NCBI GenBank assembly: GCA_965203575.1
Contig: OZ241894.1
Coordinates: forward strand, 2,232,001-2,296,000
Reading direction: 5' to 3'
Origin: Aldehydirespirator sp965203575
Lineage (GTDB): Bacteria > Actinomycetota > Acidimicrobiia > Acidimicrobiales > Aldehydirespiratoraceae
DNA: 64,000 nucleotides
Numbering within the stretch: the first letter of the stretch is position 1; the number at the start of each line of letters is the position of its first letter. The notes under the pieces were generated by a model that had not been told where the DNA came from, made no database searches, and was given only the letters and a program-made list of their open reading frames with translations. A program made the translations under genes and the position numbers. Of the stretch, positions 1-8,720 are shown piece after piece.

Positions 1-1730
1 CCACCGACGCGGGCAACGAGGGTATCGACCTGCAAGTGGCAAATGTACTGGTCAACTGGGACATCCCGTGGTCGCTGGTCAGGCTGGAGCAACGGATGGG
101 CCGCATCCACCGCATCGGCCAGGAGCACAAGGTGATGCTCTACAACATGGTCGCTTTGGGCACCCGTGAGGGAGACGCCCACGAACGGCTGCTGGACAGG
201 CTCATCGAAGCGGCCAACGAACTCGACGGCAGGATGTTCGACAGCCTCAACGCGATCATGGAACGCGTCGAGTCCGGTGCGACTGGAGCTGACCCCAAGA
301 GCCTGCTGAGACTGTTCTATGACTCCAGCCCGAGCGGGGCATCTGGCGGCGACTGGCCGTCGCTGGAGGAAATCCGGCGTGCGCGTGACGAGTACTTTGC
401 TGAACTGCGAGCGTTGAGCAGCGAAGTCGATGTGGCCGCAGCGAATGCTGCACGACACGACGACCATCTCGCTCGCATCAACCCGATCATCGTTGAGCGG
501 TTCCTCACCCGCATCTCGAAAGGCAAGCTGCTGCGATGCGATCCGGCTCCGTTGGGTGATGACGGGTTCTTCTACCTGTCTGCCTCCACTGCCGTTCACG
601 GCTGGCAACTGCCTGCATCACTGCGGTTGTCGAATGGGCAGACGGTGGTGGCCACACGAGCCGATGCCCGCCAGAAGGCGATTGATGACGGCGTTAATCG
701 TGCCGCTGACACGATCATGCTCGGGCCGAGCGATCCAGCGCTCACGACGCTGGTCAAGGCACTGCGTGAACGGGTCGAGCTGGAGATGTGGCAGGGAGCA
801 GTGCTCAGTGACAGGTCAGCACGCGAGGACTACACGCTGTTCGTCTACGAGTGCGACATCACCGAAGGCTCCAAGAGCCACAGCCCCAAGCACCGCCTAC
901 GCGAGGGGACTCTCTCGTGGCTGATCCGTGTCTCAGCCTCCGGTGAGGCTCGCACCGTCTCATGGGACACCCTGCCCAACCTGACGCCAGCCCATGACCT
1001 CGTTCCCGTTCCTCTCTCATCGGAGGAGGCAGAAGCCGCACGCCAGCAAGCTGTCGAAGCAGCCGAGAGGGAGCGCTCCCGCCGAGCACAACGGCTCGAC
1101 TCATGGGTCAGGCAACTGAGGAAGGAACTGCGCCGACTGCCGAACGCTTTGACCGACCCGATCCCCGACAGGGAAACGAAACTGGTGCAGCGGAACAAGA
1201 TCAGAGCGACCATCGCAGCACGCATCGAGGAGGCCGAGCGTGCTGCACAGGTGATCTGCGGCAAGCCGCGCAGGGTCGGATGGGCGCACGTCACCGTTGT
1301 CCAACAGGACGACGACGACGAAGCGGACGACACGGACCCTGAGAGCGAGGCCGTCGCGATGGATCACATCACGAGCCTTCTCACCGCCCAAGGGTGGAAG
1401 GTCACCGACGTGCACACCGAGGGAGACAGCTATGACCTGTACGCCGAGCGAGGCTCTGAGCAGAGATGCGTCGAAGCAAAGGGACTCGCTGGCAACGCGT
1501 CCAGCGCCGGAGTCAGGCTCACGGGCGGTGAACTCACCAAGGCTTCCCAGCTAGGCGACGAGTATTGGCTCTACGTCGTGGAGAACTGCTTCGACGGAGA
1601 GGGCCGACTCTACGGAGCATGGCAGAACCCCGCAGAGACGTTTCGTGACAGCTTCATCGACGTGCCCGTAGTGCGACTACGCGGCAGCGAACTCAAAGCC
1701 GCCTTGGACAGGCGAGGAGAAGCGGCATGA
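1..1730 (+). CDS. SNF2-family helicase, C-terminal part, with DUF3883-like end (partial)
   Basis: The gene enters from outside the window; the frame is open from base 3, so the first GTG at 36 is internal. About 575 residues are visible. They open with helicase motifs V and VI (TDAGNEGIDLQ, then QRMGRIHRIGQ), the SNF2/RapA-type RecA2 core. A long charged, probably coiled-coil stretch follows (Glu/Arg-rich, about residues 325-375). The last 120 residues (VEAKGL, then ELTKASQLGDEYWLYVV) resemble the DUF3883/NOV nuclease-like domain common on defence helicases. The stop overlaps the next start (ATGA), so it is translationally coupled to the DUF1156 methylase. From family knowledge it would be the ATP-driven translocase of a helicase-methylase-ATPase defence operon. 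The Walker A half lies outside the window, so activity cannot be judged. Confidence 0.85.
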   Translation, partial: TDAGNEGIDLQVANVLVNWDIPWSLVRLEQRMGRIHRIGQEHKVMLYNMVALGTREGDAHERLLDRLIEAANELDGRMFDSLNAIMERVESGATGADPKSLLRLFYDSSPSGASGGDWPSLEEIRRARDEYFAELRALSSEVDVAAANAARHDDHLARINPIIVERFLTRISKGKLLRCDPAPLGDDGFFYLSASTAVHGWQLPASLRLSNGQTVVATRADARQKAIDDGVNRAADTIMLGPSDPALTTLVKALRERVELEMWQGAVLSDRSAREDYTLFVYECDITEGSKSHSPKHRLREGTLSWLIRVSASGEARTVSWDTLPNLTPAHDLVPVPLSSEEAEAARQQAVEAAERERSRRAQRLDSWVRQLRKELRRLPNALTDPIPDRETKLVQRNKIRATIAARIEEAERAAQVICGKPRRVGWAHVTVVQQDDDDEADDTDPESEAVAMDHITSLLTAQGWKVTDVHTEGDSYDLYAERGSEQRCVEAKGLAGNASSAGVRLTGGELTKASQLGDEYWLYVVENCFDGEGRLYGAWQNPAETFRDSFIDVPVVRLRGSELKAALDRRGEAA

Positions 1731-4459
1731 CCACCCGGATGATCGAACGATGGTTTCCATGCGCCGAGGTTTCCGAGTATTCAGCCAGGGGATGGGGGAC
1801 TGGCTTCGCTGAGAAGAGCCTGTTTACCTGGTTCGCTTCCCGGCCCCTTGCCCAGGCCAAGGCAGCCGTCATCTGCTCCTTGCTGCCCTGGCCCGACGAT
1901 GAACGCGAGCAGGAGGGCCTTAAGAAGTTGGTCCGTGATGCGATGGAGGGCTACGACGCCAAGAACGCCGAACTGCGTGGCGAGCTGGCGAAGCACTATC
2001 CCAATGGGGCCAAGCTGTGCGATCCGTTCTCGGGACGAGCGATGATTCCGCTGGAAGCCGCCAGACTCGGCATACAGGCATGGGGCATTGACTATTCACC
2101 GGTGGCGACCCTGGCAGGCAAGCTGCTGGCCGACTATCCGCTCCGCAACTGGGATAACGAGCCAGACCTACCCTTCGATGGCTACCAGCAGCACAAGACG
2201 GAGCATTTTGCAGAGCCAAGACTGTTGCGCGACGTGCGCTTCGTGCTCGACCTGGTAGGCAAACGCTATGTGGCCGAGATGGGTGACTTCTATCCCGTCG
2301 TGGACGGCAGACGCCCGTGGGGATACGTATGGGCAATCACTCTTCCCTGCACGAACTGTGGCAACACGTTCCCCCTGACAGGAAATCTCGCTCTAAGGAA
2401 TCCGAAGTCGGCTACAACTGGCAGGCGAGCGAAGCCCGCAGATGCTGGCCAGTCTTATCGAATCGTCGCGGACACTGCATCGGGCACCTTCCGCACCGAC
2501 GTGCATGACGGGCCGCCAACGACTCAGCCGACATTGGTAAAGGTCGCAGGCAAGCGAGGCAAGACAGCCGTGTGCTGCTTCTGTGGTCATCCGCATCCGT
2601 TAGACACCCTAAAGCGGATGATGCGCGACGGCCTCAAGGACGATGCGATGCTCGTCGTGGCTGACCTCGATAAAGAAACTGGCAAGCTATACAGGGAACC
2701 CGTCCAGGCTGACTTGGACGCTCTTGATGCTGTTCCCCAGAGCTTGGAGGCTGAAGCTCCCTTCGCGATGGGCTTACCCGCAGTTCCTACCGAGAGACTG
2801 CACTCCGGGTTGTCAGCGTTTATCGGCCCTGCGGGATATGGCTATCAGAGTTGGGGCGAGTTGTGCAATCCCCGTCAGACCCTCGGATTCGTCCGTCTCG
2901 CCCGAATCATTGACGACATGGGCAGCGAACTCCTGACGACCGGAATGAACCCCGACTACGCCGCGGCGCTGGTTGGCTACGCCGCATCAAACCTTGTACG
3001 ACGAATGCGGTATAGCACCCGCAGCGCGACTCTTTACGTTGGACGGCAGTGCGCTGGCGATGCGTACTTCAACGATTCAGGTATATCGCACAGTTTCGAT
3101 TACTTCGAGACAGGCTGTGGCCAAGGCTCCGCGACATGGGACTCACTGGCTGTTCAGACCAATCGGAACTTGAAGAAGCAACTAGACCGGACCAATGGGC
3201 GCTCATCCCTGATACAGCGCGGCTCAGCGATGGAGTTACCGCTCCCCGATGGCACTCTGGACGCGGTGGTTACCGACCCGCCGTACGACGCGATGATCAA
3301 CTACTGCGACTCCTCGGACCTCATGTATGTCTGGCTCAAACGTGCGTTGGTCACCACGGACCCGTGGTTTGGCATAACCACAGACCCGGACGGTTTGCAG
3401 GAGAAGACGAACGAAGCGGTCATCAAGTTCGGCACTGTCGGCGACGATCACCGGACCGAGGAGCACTACAAGTCATGCATCACCAAGGCGTTTGACCAAG
3501 CCCGAATGAAGGTCGGCTCCGAGGGCGTCGTGAGCGTCGTGTTCGGCCACGGCGACCCTGATGCTTGGGCGCGGGTGCTGACTGCTGTTGCCGATGCCGG
3601 ACTGGTGCTCACTGGGTCGTGGCCGTGCAGCACCGAGAAGGGCGGCAAGCAGACCGGGGAGTACATCGACAACACCATCATGATGGCCTGCCGTGCTGCT
3701 TCTCCGAATCGTGATCCGGGAGACGTCCGGCAGGTGGACGCCGAAGTGCGCTCCGAGATCGCTCGGCGTGTGCCGGACTGGACGGATGACGGGCTTGCTG
3801 ACTCGGATCAGCGGATGGCTGCGATTGCTCCGGCTATGGAGGTCGTGGGCCGCTACAGCGAGGTGCGTGACTTCACGGGCGTCCCGGTTCCGATCCAGCA
3901 TTTCCTGGGACTGGCGCACAAGGCGGTGGAGGAGGCCGCGAACGTGCGGATCGACAAGTTCCGACTGACGGACTTCGACGAGCGCACCCGTTTCACCATC
4001 TCGTGGGCGAGGCAACACGGCAGAAGGGTGGCCGCGGCGTCGGAGGCCAGATGGCAGCGCTTGTCCTACGACATGTCCGACAACGATGTGGAAGGCATCC
4101 TCGTCAAGGCGAAGGGCGGATCAAGGCTGGCTTACGGCGACGAGTCCGCACCTCATCTGAACCTGCACTCGACCAGTGCTGTCATCGACATCGCGTTAGC
4201 TGTTGCTGCTGAGGGACGCTCCCTGTCCGACATAGCTGACGCTCTGCACCTTCTTGACCGGGAGAACGACGAGATGCTGTGGGCGGCGATGAACGAACTG
4301 GCCCGCCTCGTCGGTGAGAGCGACCGTGACGGGCAGGTTTGGGCTTGGGCGGTTCGGAACCGCCACCTGATCTGTGGTCAGGCACAGCGGGCGCGCACGG
4401 AGCATCAGCAAGAACTCGCACACATGGCCGCGCAGGACAGCCAGACCAGACTGTTCTAG
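1727..4459 (+). CDS. DUF1156-type DNA methylase of Hma-like defence system
   Basis: A 910-residue putative SAM-dependent DNA methyltransferase. The N-terminus has the DUF1156 pattern (IERWFPCAEVSEYSARGWG, then FTWFASRPLAQAKAA). A SAM-binding segment follows near residues 100-125 (DPFSGRAMIPLEAARLG). Two cysteine pairs (C208/C211 and C283/C286) probably form a zinc ribbon. The catalytic motif DPPY is at 517-520, as in amino-methyltransferases that modify adenine or cytosine. It overlaps the helicase stop by 4 bases and is followed 22 bases later by the DUF499 ATPase, giving one operon. The methylase probably marks self DNA, by analogy with other defence operons; the target sequence cannot be read. 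All motifs look intact. Confidence 0.88.
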   Translation: MTTRMIERWFPCAEVSEYSARGWGTGFAEKSLFTWFASRPLAQAKAAVICSLLPWPDDEREQEGLKKLVRDAMEGYDAKNAELRGELAKHYPNGAKLCDPFSGRAMIPLEAARLGIQAWGIDYSPVATLAGKLLADYPLRNWDNEPDLPFDGYQQHKTEHFAEPRLLRDVRFVLDLVGKRYVAEMGDFYPVVDGRRPWGYVWAITLPCTNCGNTFPLTGNLALRNPKSATTGRRAKPADAGQSYRIVADTASGTFRTDVHDGPPTTQPTLVKVAGKRGKTAVCCFCGHPHPLDTLKRMMRDGLKDDAMLVVADLDKETGKLYREPVQADLDALDAVPQSLEAEAPFAMGLPAVPTERLHSGLSAFIGPAGYGYQSWGELCNPRQTLGFVRLARIIDDMGSELLTTGMNPDYAAALVGYAASNLVRRMRYSTRSATLYVGRQCAGDAYFNDSGISHSFDYFETGCGQGSATWDSLAVQTNRNLKKQLDRTNGRSSLIQRGSAMELPLPDGTLDAVVTDPPYDAMINYCDSSDLMYVWLKRALVTTDPWFGITTDPDGLQEKTNEAVIKFGTVGDDHRTEEHYKSCITKAFDQARMKVGSEGVVSVVFGHGDPDAWARVLTAVADAGLVLTGSWPCSTEKGGKQTGEYIDNTIMMACRAASPNRDPGDVRQVDAEVRSEIARRVPDWTDDGLADSDQRMAAIAPAMEVVGRYSEVRDFTGVPVPIQHFLGLAHKAVEEAANVRIDKFRLTDFDERTRFTISWARQHGRRVAAASEARWQRLSYDMSDNDVEGILVKAKGGSRLAYGDESAPHLNLHSTSAVIDIALAVAAEGRSLSDIADALHLLDRENDEMLWAAMNELARLVGESDRDGQVWAWAVRNRHLICGQAQRARTEHQQELAHMAAQDSQTRLF

Positions 4460-4481
4460 GCAGAGGGAACGGGAGCACATC

Positions 4482-7421
4482 ATGCCTGACACGGTTGCAC
4501 CTTGGTGGGAGGTCATCTCCCTGCGAGATGAGGTAACGAGCAGCGGCGGTGCCATTGACGATGTTCAGATGTCGCTGCACAACGCCGTGTTCGGCAAGGA
4601 GGGTGTGGGCGCTGGCCGAACCCCGTATTCGGATGCGGCTTACTTCGGCAGTATCACCCACCCGACAGGCAACCTCGTTGAGTTGATGGCACGCGTGGCG
4701 GTGCGGCTCGGGGTGCCGGAATCGACCCAGACGAGCGCGATGTGGCGACTCGATCAAGCCATGGGAGGAGGCAAGTCCCACGGGCTGATCGGGTTGTGGC
4801 ACCTCGCGGCGCATCCCCAGGAACTCGCAGAAACCGATCTTGGCAAGGCGGTCATGGCAGCAGCAGAGAGCATCGCCGGTCCAGATGCCGTGCGCGCTGA
4901 CTTGGGCGACCCGATCTGTGTCGTCTTGGACTGCGACAACACAACGGCGGCTACAGAGGATTTCGGCCCTGCGAGCCGCCTCGGAGAGCGGTTCCTGTGG
5001 AGGCTGTTCGACAAGGACGGCCACCGCTACGACGCCTTCAAGGATCACATCACCAACAAGGCGAAGGTAGCGGAGGCGCTCAGCAGCGTCGGTCGGCCTG
5101 TGCTGATCCTCATTGACGAGATCATGGACTACATCCGGGCGGTGGCTGCATCCGATCCAGATGGCTCGGTGCTGGACATGGCGTTTCTGCGGGTGCTGCT
5201 CGATGTGGTCAACGACGTGCCGAACTGCGCCGCGGTGGTGGTGATGATCGCCTCCGATAAGGACAACATGGTGATGAGCGATACCGGGGCTGCTCATCGT
5301 GTCGAGATGGAGGACTTGCTCACCCGCAACGCTCGCACCACGGCTGTTACCGGTGGGGGCGACTTTGCTGAGATCATCCAGCGCCGCCTGTTCACCGAGC
5401 GGGCCTTCGAGGAGATCACAGGTGCTACGGCGGGTCGGTTCCTTGATGAGATGCGCGGCGCGTGGGAGACGAAGGTCTTCAAGAAGTTGGGCGGCTGGTC
5501 GAAGTCGGAGTTTCGCAGCCAGGTAGGGCGGTGCTACCCGTTCCATCCTGACCTGATCGCGCTGGCTGAGGATGAATGGGCGCAACATGCCGGTTTCCAG
5601 CGGGTGCGATCCATCATCAGGGTGTTCGCTTCAGCAGCCCATGAGCAAGCTCGACGTGCTGGGGCGGGTGACTGGGCACCGGAGTTGATCGACAGCGGCG
5701 ACTTGCCGTTGCAGTCCAACCAACTGCGGGAGTCTCTGCTCAGTTCCGGTCTCGTGGCTGATGAGAAGACCCAGGCCAACCTTCGCGAGGTCGCCAGCGT
5801 CGACATTGTCGATCAGCACAACCCCGAACGGGGAGCCGCACACCGTCTTGACACGGCTCGCGAGGAGGGTTGGGCGAAGCACAACCCCCGTGCAGCCGAG
5901 CGCATGGCGACAGCCCTGTTCGTCCGGTCGTTGTGCCCGCGTGCTGGCGGTGCCCGCGGAGCGACCGAGGCCGAGCTGTTCGCTGCTTCGTTCGTTCCCA
6001 GCGGCGCCTACGGAACCGGAGACGCCGAGACGGTGGCAGCCGAGTTGCTGGAGACCGAGGAGGGAGCGGCGTCGGTGGATTCGCTGCCGGGCCGGGGTGG
6101 CTCTCCGAAGCGGTGGGTCTTCGAGACCCGCAAGACGTTGGCGATGCTGACCCGGGCCGAGAAGAAGACCGTCAGCGACCGGGACCGTGACCGTGCCATC
6201 ACCGAGCGTGCCTTCGATCTCGCATCCTCAGGCCCGTTCGACCGCATCGTGCAAGCCGACGGCGGGGACGCTCCCGACCAGGGAGGCACAGCACCGGAAT
6301 GCGTTGAGGTGCTCTCGCAAGCGGGAATCGACAACAAGCACCAGACGAGGCTCGTGATCCTGGACTCGCGCTGGTTCTCGCTGTTCAACGGCGACGACAC
6401 CGCCACACGCGAGGCAACCACCGCCGCGATGGGCGTGGGCCCGAACCCCATGAGCGTCCAGTGGGCGTCATCGGCGGTCTTCGCCTGCGCCAACACAGCC
6501 GTGCGCGCCCAGGCCCGCGGCCTCGCCTCTGAATGGATCGCCCGTAAGCGGGTCGCTGAGCATCCCGCAGTGAAAGCCGACCCGGACATGCACAAGCAGG
6601 CCCAGGAGGAAGCCCGAGAAGCCAAGAAACGTCTCGACGGCATGGTGCGGCAGTGCTACAAGCACATCATCTACCTCGCCCCCAAAGGCGACTACGAGCG
6701 CAGCGTCGAGTTCCTGAGGCTCCGCAAGGACACGCAGAGCGCCCTCAACGGCTCAGACGTGTGGGAGGAACTCCGCGAGTACCGCAAGGCGTTCAACCCC
6801 GGCGAGTTCAACCGCAAGGTGCTGCTCCACAACCTTCGCGACAACGACTACGGATGCCCCATCTCGGAGATACGCGACGGCTTCTGGTCCAACCCGCACA
6901 AACCGCTGCTGCCCACCGGAGCGGCAGAACTACGAGACGCGATCTTCGACGCCATCGCCAACGGCGACATCGAGCTGGTCAGCCCCGAGGGGGTCGTGTA
7001 CCCAGTCCATGCACGTAACGACATCAACCTCGCAGCCGACAACATCCGCATCCGCCGCGCGACTTGCCGATCTGCGGCAGACCATCCCGAGACTGCCGAA
7101 TCAGTGAGACCCGAAGGCACCGGTGAGGGAGAAGGCACGCCGGGAGAGCCGGATGAACCCGGCTCAGAGGCGAGCGGCCCGACTGTCCAGGTCCGGCATT
7201 GGCAACTCACTCTCAACATCAACACCGCCGTCAACCCCGACGACCCAGACGCCGACCTCGTTTACCTCCTGCAAGAGCTAACGAACCGCCTAGAAGAAGG
7301 CAACATCGCCCACATCAACCAAACCACCCAAATCACTATCACAGGCGAACAAGACGACGCCGACACCCTTGAGGACCTAGCCAAAGAAGCAGGCACCGCC
7401 GTCAACGTAATCCAGTTATAG
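4482..7421 (+). CDS. DUF499-family ATPase of Hma-like defence system
   Basis: A 979-residue P-loop ATPase. The start is ATG 4482, with a purine-rich GGGAG upstream and the family-typical opening PWWEVISLRDEV. The in-frame GTG at 4374 lies inside the methylase gene and is unlikely. Walker A is at 94-99 (MGGGKS followed by H) and Walker B at 208-213 (LILIDE). Later blocks match the DUF499 layout, with a conserved basic region around 560-640 and an acidic linker (about 870-910) before a C-terminal beta-rich domain. DUF499 proteins recur beside DUF1156 methylases and SNF2 helicases in defence islands. It is the third gene of that set here and the last before a 500-base gap. Its biochemical role in defence is not established from sequence alone. 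Confidence 0.85.
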   Translation: MPDTVAPWWEVISLRDEVTSSGGAIDDVQMSLHNAVFGKEGVGAGRTPYSDAAYFGSITHPTGNLVELMARVAVRLGVPESTQTSAMWRLDQAMGGGKSHGLIGLWHLAAHPQELAETDLGKAVMAAAESIAGPDAVRADLGDPICVVLDCDNTTAATEDFGPASRLGERFLWRLFDKDGHRYDAFKDHITNKAKVAEALSSVGRPVLILIDEIMDYIRAVAASDPDGSVLDMAFLRVLLDVVNDVPNCAAVVVMIASDKDNMVMSDTGAAHRVEMEDLLTRNARTTAVTGGGDFAEIIQRRLFTERAFEEITGATAGRFLDEMRGAWETKVFKKLGGWSKSEFRSQVGRCYPFHPDLIALAEDEWAQHAGFQRVRSIIRVFASAAHEQARRAGAGDWAPELIDSGDLPLQSNQLRESLLSSGLVADEKTQANLREVASVDIVDQHNPERGAAHRLDTAREEGWAKHNPRAAERMATALFVRSLCPRAGGARGATEAELFAASFVPSGAYGTGDAETVAAELLETEEGAASVDSLPGRGGSPKRWVFETRKTLAMLTRAEKKTVSDRDRDRAITERAFDLASSGPFDRIVQADGGDAPDQGGTAPECVEVLSQAGIDNKHQTRLVILDSRWFSLFNGDDTATREATTAAMGVGPNPMSVQWASSAVFACANTAVRAQARGLASEWIARKRVAEHPAVKADPDMHKQAQEEAREAKKRLDGMVRQCYKHIIYLAPKGDYERSVEFLRLRKDTQSALNGSDVWEELREYRKAFNPGEFNRKVLLHNLRDNDYGCPISEIRDGFWSNPHKPLLPTGAAELRDAIFDAIANGDIELVSPEGVVYPVHARNDINLAADNIRIRRATCRSAADHPETAESVRPEGTGEGEGTPGEPDEPGSEASGPTVQVRHWQLTLNINTAVNPDDPDADLVYLLQELTNRLEEGNIAHINQTTQITITGEQDDADTLEDLAKEAGTAVNVIQL

Positions 7422-7545
7422 GCAGGACTTGCTCGTCAGATGTAATACTTGAACTGGGTCAGCAAACACTCCGTCTGAACTCGGCAAATGAACGCCAACT
7501 AGCTAACCCCCTACGCAGTGTCTACGATCTCGCGAGCCGCGGCTT

Positions 7546-7646
7546 GCAGCGGCTAGGACCACAACCGCAGAACGGCGTTTTTTCCAATGCGGTCATTCCG
7601 ACAGGCAAGGCGCGGCAGTACGCGGGATCGTCGTCCTAGCCGCTGC
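7546..7646. repeat. 14-bp perfect inverted repeat, 73-base spacer
   Basis: GCAGCGGCTAGGAC at 7546-7559 is the exact reverse complement of GTCCTAGCCGCTGC at 7633-7646. The interior contains GGCGTTTTTT. It could be ends of a small non-autonomous element, a long-range RNA stem, or a recombination footprint beside the defence operon. Confidence 0.7.
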
Positions 7647-7912
7647 CCCGGCTCGGATCGGTTCATCCGGTCAAGAACTAGACGCGGCTCCTACGGTTAG
7701 CCGTTGGGCTTGTCATCGGGGCGGGCGGCGGCGGATCTTGTTGCTTGCATTGGGCAGGGTCTAGCCGAGCAGCGATAGACGATCACCTTTGATGATTGGA
7801 TCGGACTCGTAGGGGGCGCTCGTGGGGCCCGTACCATTCTGGCGGCCTCCACGGCCCCAGCGAAGAGCGGGCGCCTCATAGCAGCATTTCATAGAAAATA
7901 CTGAAATATTAT

Positions 7913-7918
7913 TATAGT
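7913..7918 (+). promoter_or_regulatory. Candidate -10 box for the HigBA-like operon
   Basis: TATAGT inside an AT-rich block, 15 bases before the toxin GTG. The predicted transcript would have a leader of fewer than 10 bases, so translation may be close to leaderless. No clear -35 box was seen. Confidence 0.35.
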
Positions 7919-7933
7919 GGGTACGGTCAGGGC

Positions 7934-8263
7934 GTGGCCGAGATCCGTGAGTATGTCGACAACCGGGGTCGCGTGCCGTTCCGCCGATGGTACGACGGGC
8001 TCGATCCAACTGCGGCCTACCGGGTCGAGAGTGCCCTCGACCGCATCGCGGACGGGAACCTCTCGAGCCTCAAGTCCGTCGGCGGCGGCGTGTTGGAGTG
8101 TCGCCTACACTTCGGGCCCGGCTATCGGATCTATCTCGGCCGGGACGGAGCCGCGGTGGTCATCCTGCTTGCAGGGGGGACGAAGGCACGCCAGCAGCAA
8201 GACATCGAGAAGGCCCGTGAACTCTGGCGAGACTACAGGCGCCGCAAGCGCGAGGAGGTCTGA
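7934..8263 (+). CDS. RelE/HigB-like toxin (phage Gp49-like, DUF891 type)
   Basis: A 109-residue small basic protein of the RelE/ParE superfamily, addiction-module killer (HigB/Gp49) branch. Characteristic features are the N-terminal helical pair (REYVDNRGRVPFRRWYDGL), the central strand region (LECRLHFGPGYRIYLGRDG) and the C-terminal helix (QQQDIEKARELWRDYRRRK). The family usually acts as ribosome-dependent mRNA endonucleases. It starts at GTG 7934. The partner antitoxin follows after one base, so toxin precedes antitoxin as in higBA operons. Length is normal and nothing is truncated. Confidence 0.85.
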   Translation: MAEIREYVDNRGRVPFRRWYDGLDPTAAYRVESALDRIADGNLSSLKSVGGGVLECRLHFGPGYRIYLGRDGAAVVILLAGGTKARQQQDIEKARELWRDYRRRKREEV

Positions 8264-8264
8264 T

Positions 8265-8633
8265 ATGGCGCTCACCCGAGACCATAAGGAGACCGTGCAT
8301 GCGCGGGCACGTCGCGACCCCGAGTTTCGGGGGCACCTGCTGACCGGGGGGTTCGAGCACTTGCTGGCAGGCGAGGTCGGGGTCGCCAAGAGGTCCCTGC
8401 GCGACTACATCATCGTCACCATCGGATTCGAGAAGCTCGGCGTCATGACGGGCAGGTCGGCGGAGATTGTGACGCACATGTTCGGCCCCGATGGCGACCC
8501 GCGTGCCGGCGACCTGTTCGAGGTCATCGCCTGTCTGCTGCGTCACGAAGGCCTTGTCATGCAGGTCAGCACGGTTCCTGCCGAGCGCGACGGCGGCGAC
8601 CGCGCCGAGGTCGAACTGGTCGATGTGACATGA
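8265..8633 (+). CDS. HigA-like addiction-module antidote
   Basis: A 122-residue antitoxin starting at ATG 8265, one base after the toxin stop (TGAT-ATG context). The pattern MALTRDHKETVHAR, then LAGEVGVAKRSLRDYI, then a helix-turn-helix-like segment (GVMTGRSAEIVTHMFG) is that of putative addiction-module antidotes paired with DUF891 toxins. It should neutralise the upstream toxin and may repress the shared promoter. The C-terminus (AERDGGDRAEVELVDVT) is longer than the usual ~100 residues. Its gene is followed by the palindrome that governs the next ATPase. Confidence 0.8.
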   Translation: MALTRDHKETVHARARRDPEFRGHLLTGGFEHLLAGEVGVAKRSLRDYIIVTIGFEKLGVMTGRSAEIVTHMFGPDGDPRAGDLFEVIACLLRHEGLVMQVSTVPAERDGGDRAEVELVDVT

Positions 8634-8676
8634 GCCCTATCGCCTGAACACAAGGCACGCAGCTGCGACCACCCGA

Positions 8677-8703
8677 ATTATTGGGTGGTTATCACCCAAT
8701 AAT
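8677..8703. promoter_or_regulatory. Perfect 11-bp palindrome (operator candidate) upstream of the DUF4143 ATPase
   Basis: ATTATTGGGTG, spacer GTTAT, then CACCCAATAAT: a perfect 11-bp dyad ending 17 bases before the ATG at 8721. A -10-like TACTGT follows at 8709-8714, which would give a leaderless transcript starting at the ATG. The dyad would overlap the -35 region, a typical repressor position. Confidence 0.6.
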
Positions 8704-8720
8704 CTGGGTACTGTGGTGGC

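Larger units (their letters stand above)
7422..7933. other. Non-coding gap between defence operon and toxin-antitoxin pair
   Basis: About 510 bases with no convincing gene. GC is lower than in the flanking genes. It holds a 14-base inverted repeat (7546-7559 / 7633-7646) enclosing a short T-run (GGCGTTTTTT), which might act as a terminator or small RNA. A markedly AT-rich stretch (about 7885-7918) precedes the toxin start. Short reading frames here look like shadows. Confidence 0.5.

Noticed and set aside
4182..5588. A 468-residue minus-strand reading frame opposite the DUF1156/DUF499 genes
   Set aside because: It is rich in His/Arg/Pro, has no recognisable motif and is fully explained as a high-GC shadow of the two motif-bearing plus-strand genes.
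7546..7646. tRNA gene in the gap after the defence operon
   Set aside because: The inverted repeat has a 73-base interior but no acceptor, D or T-loop signatures could be arranged.
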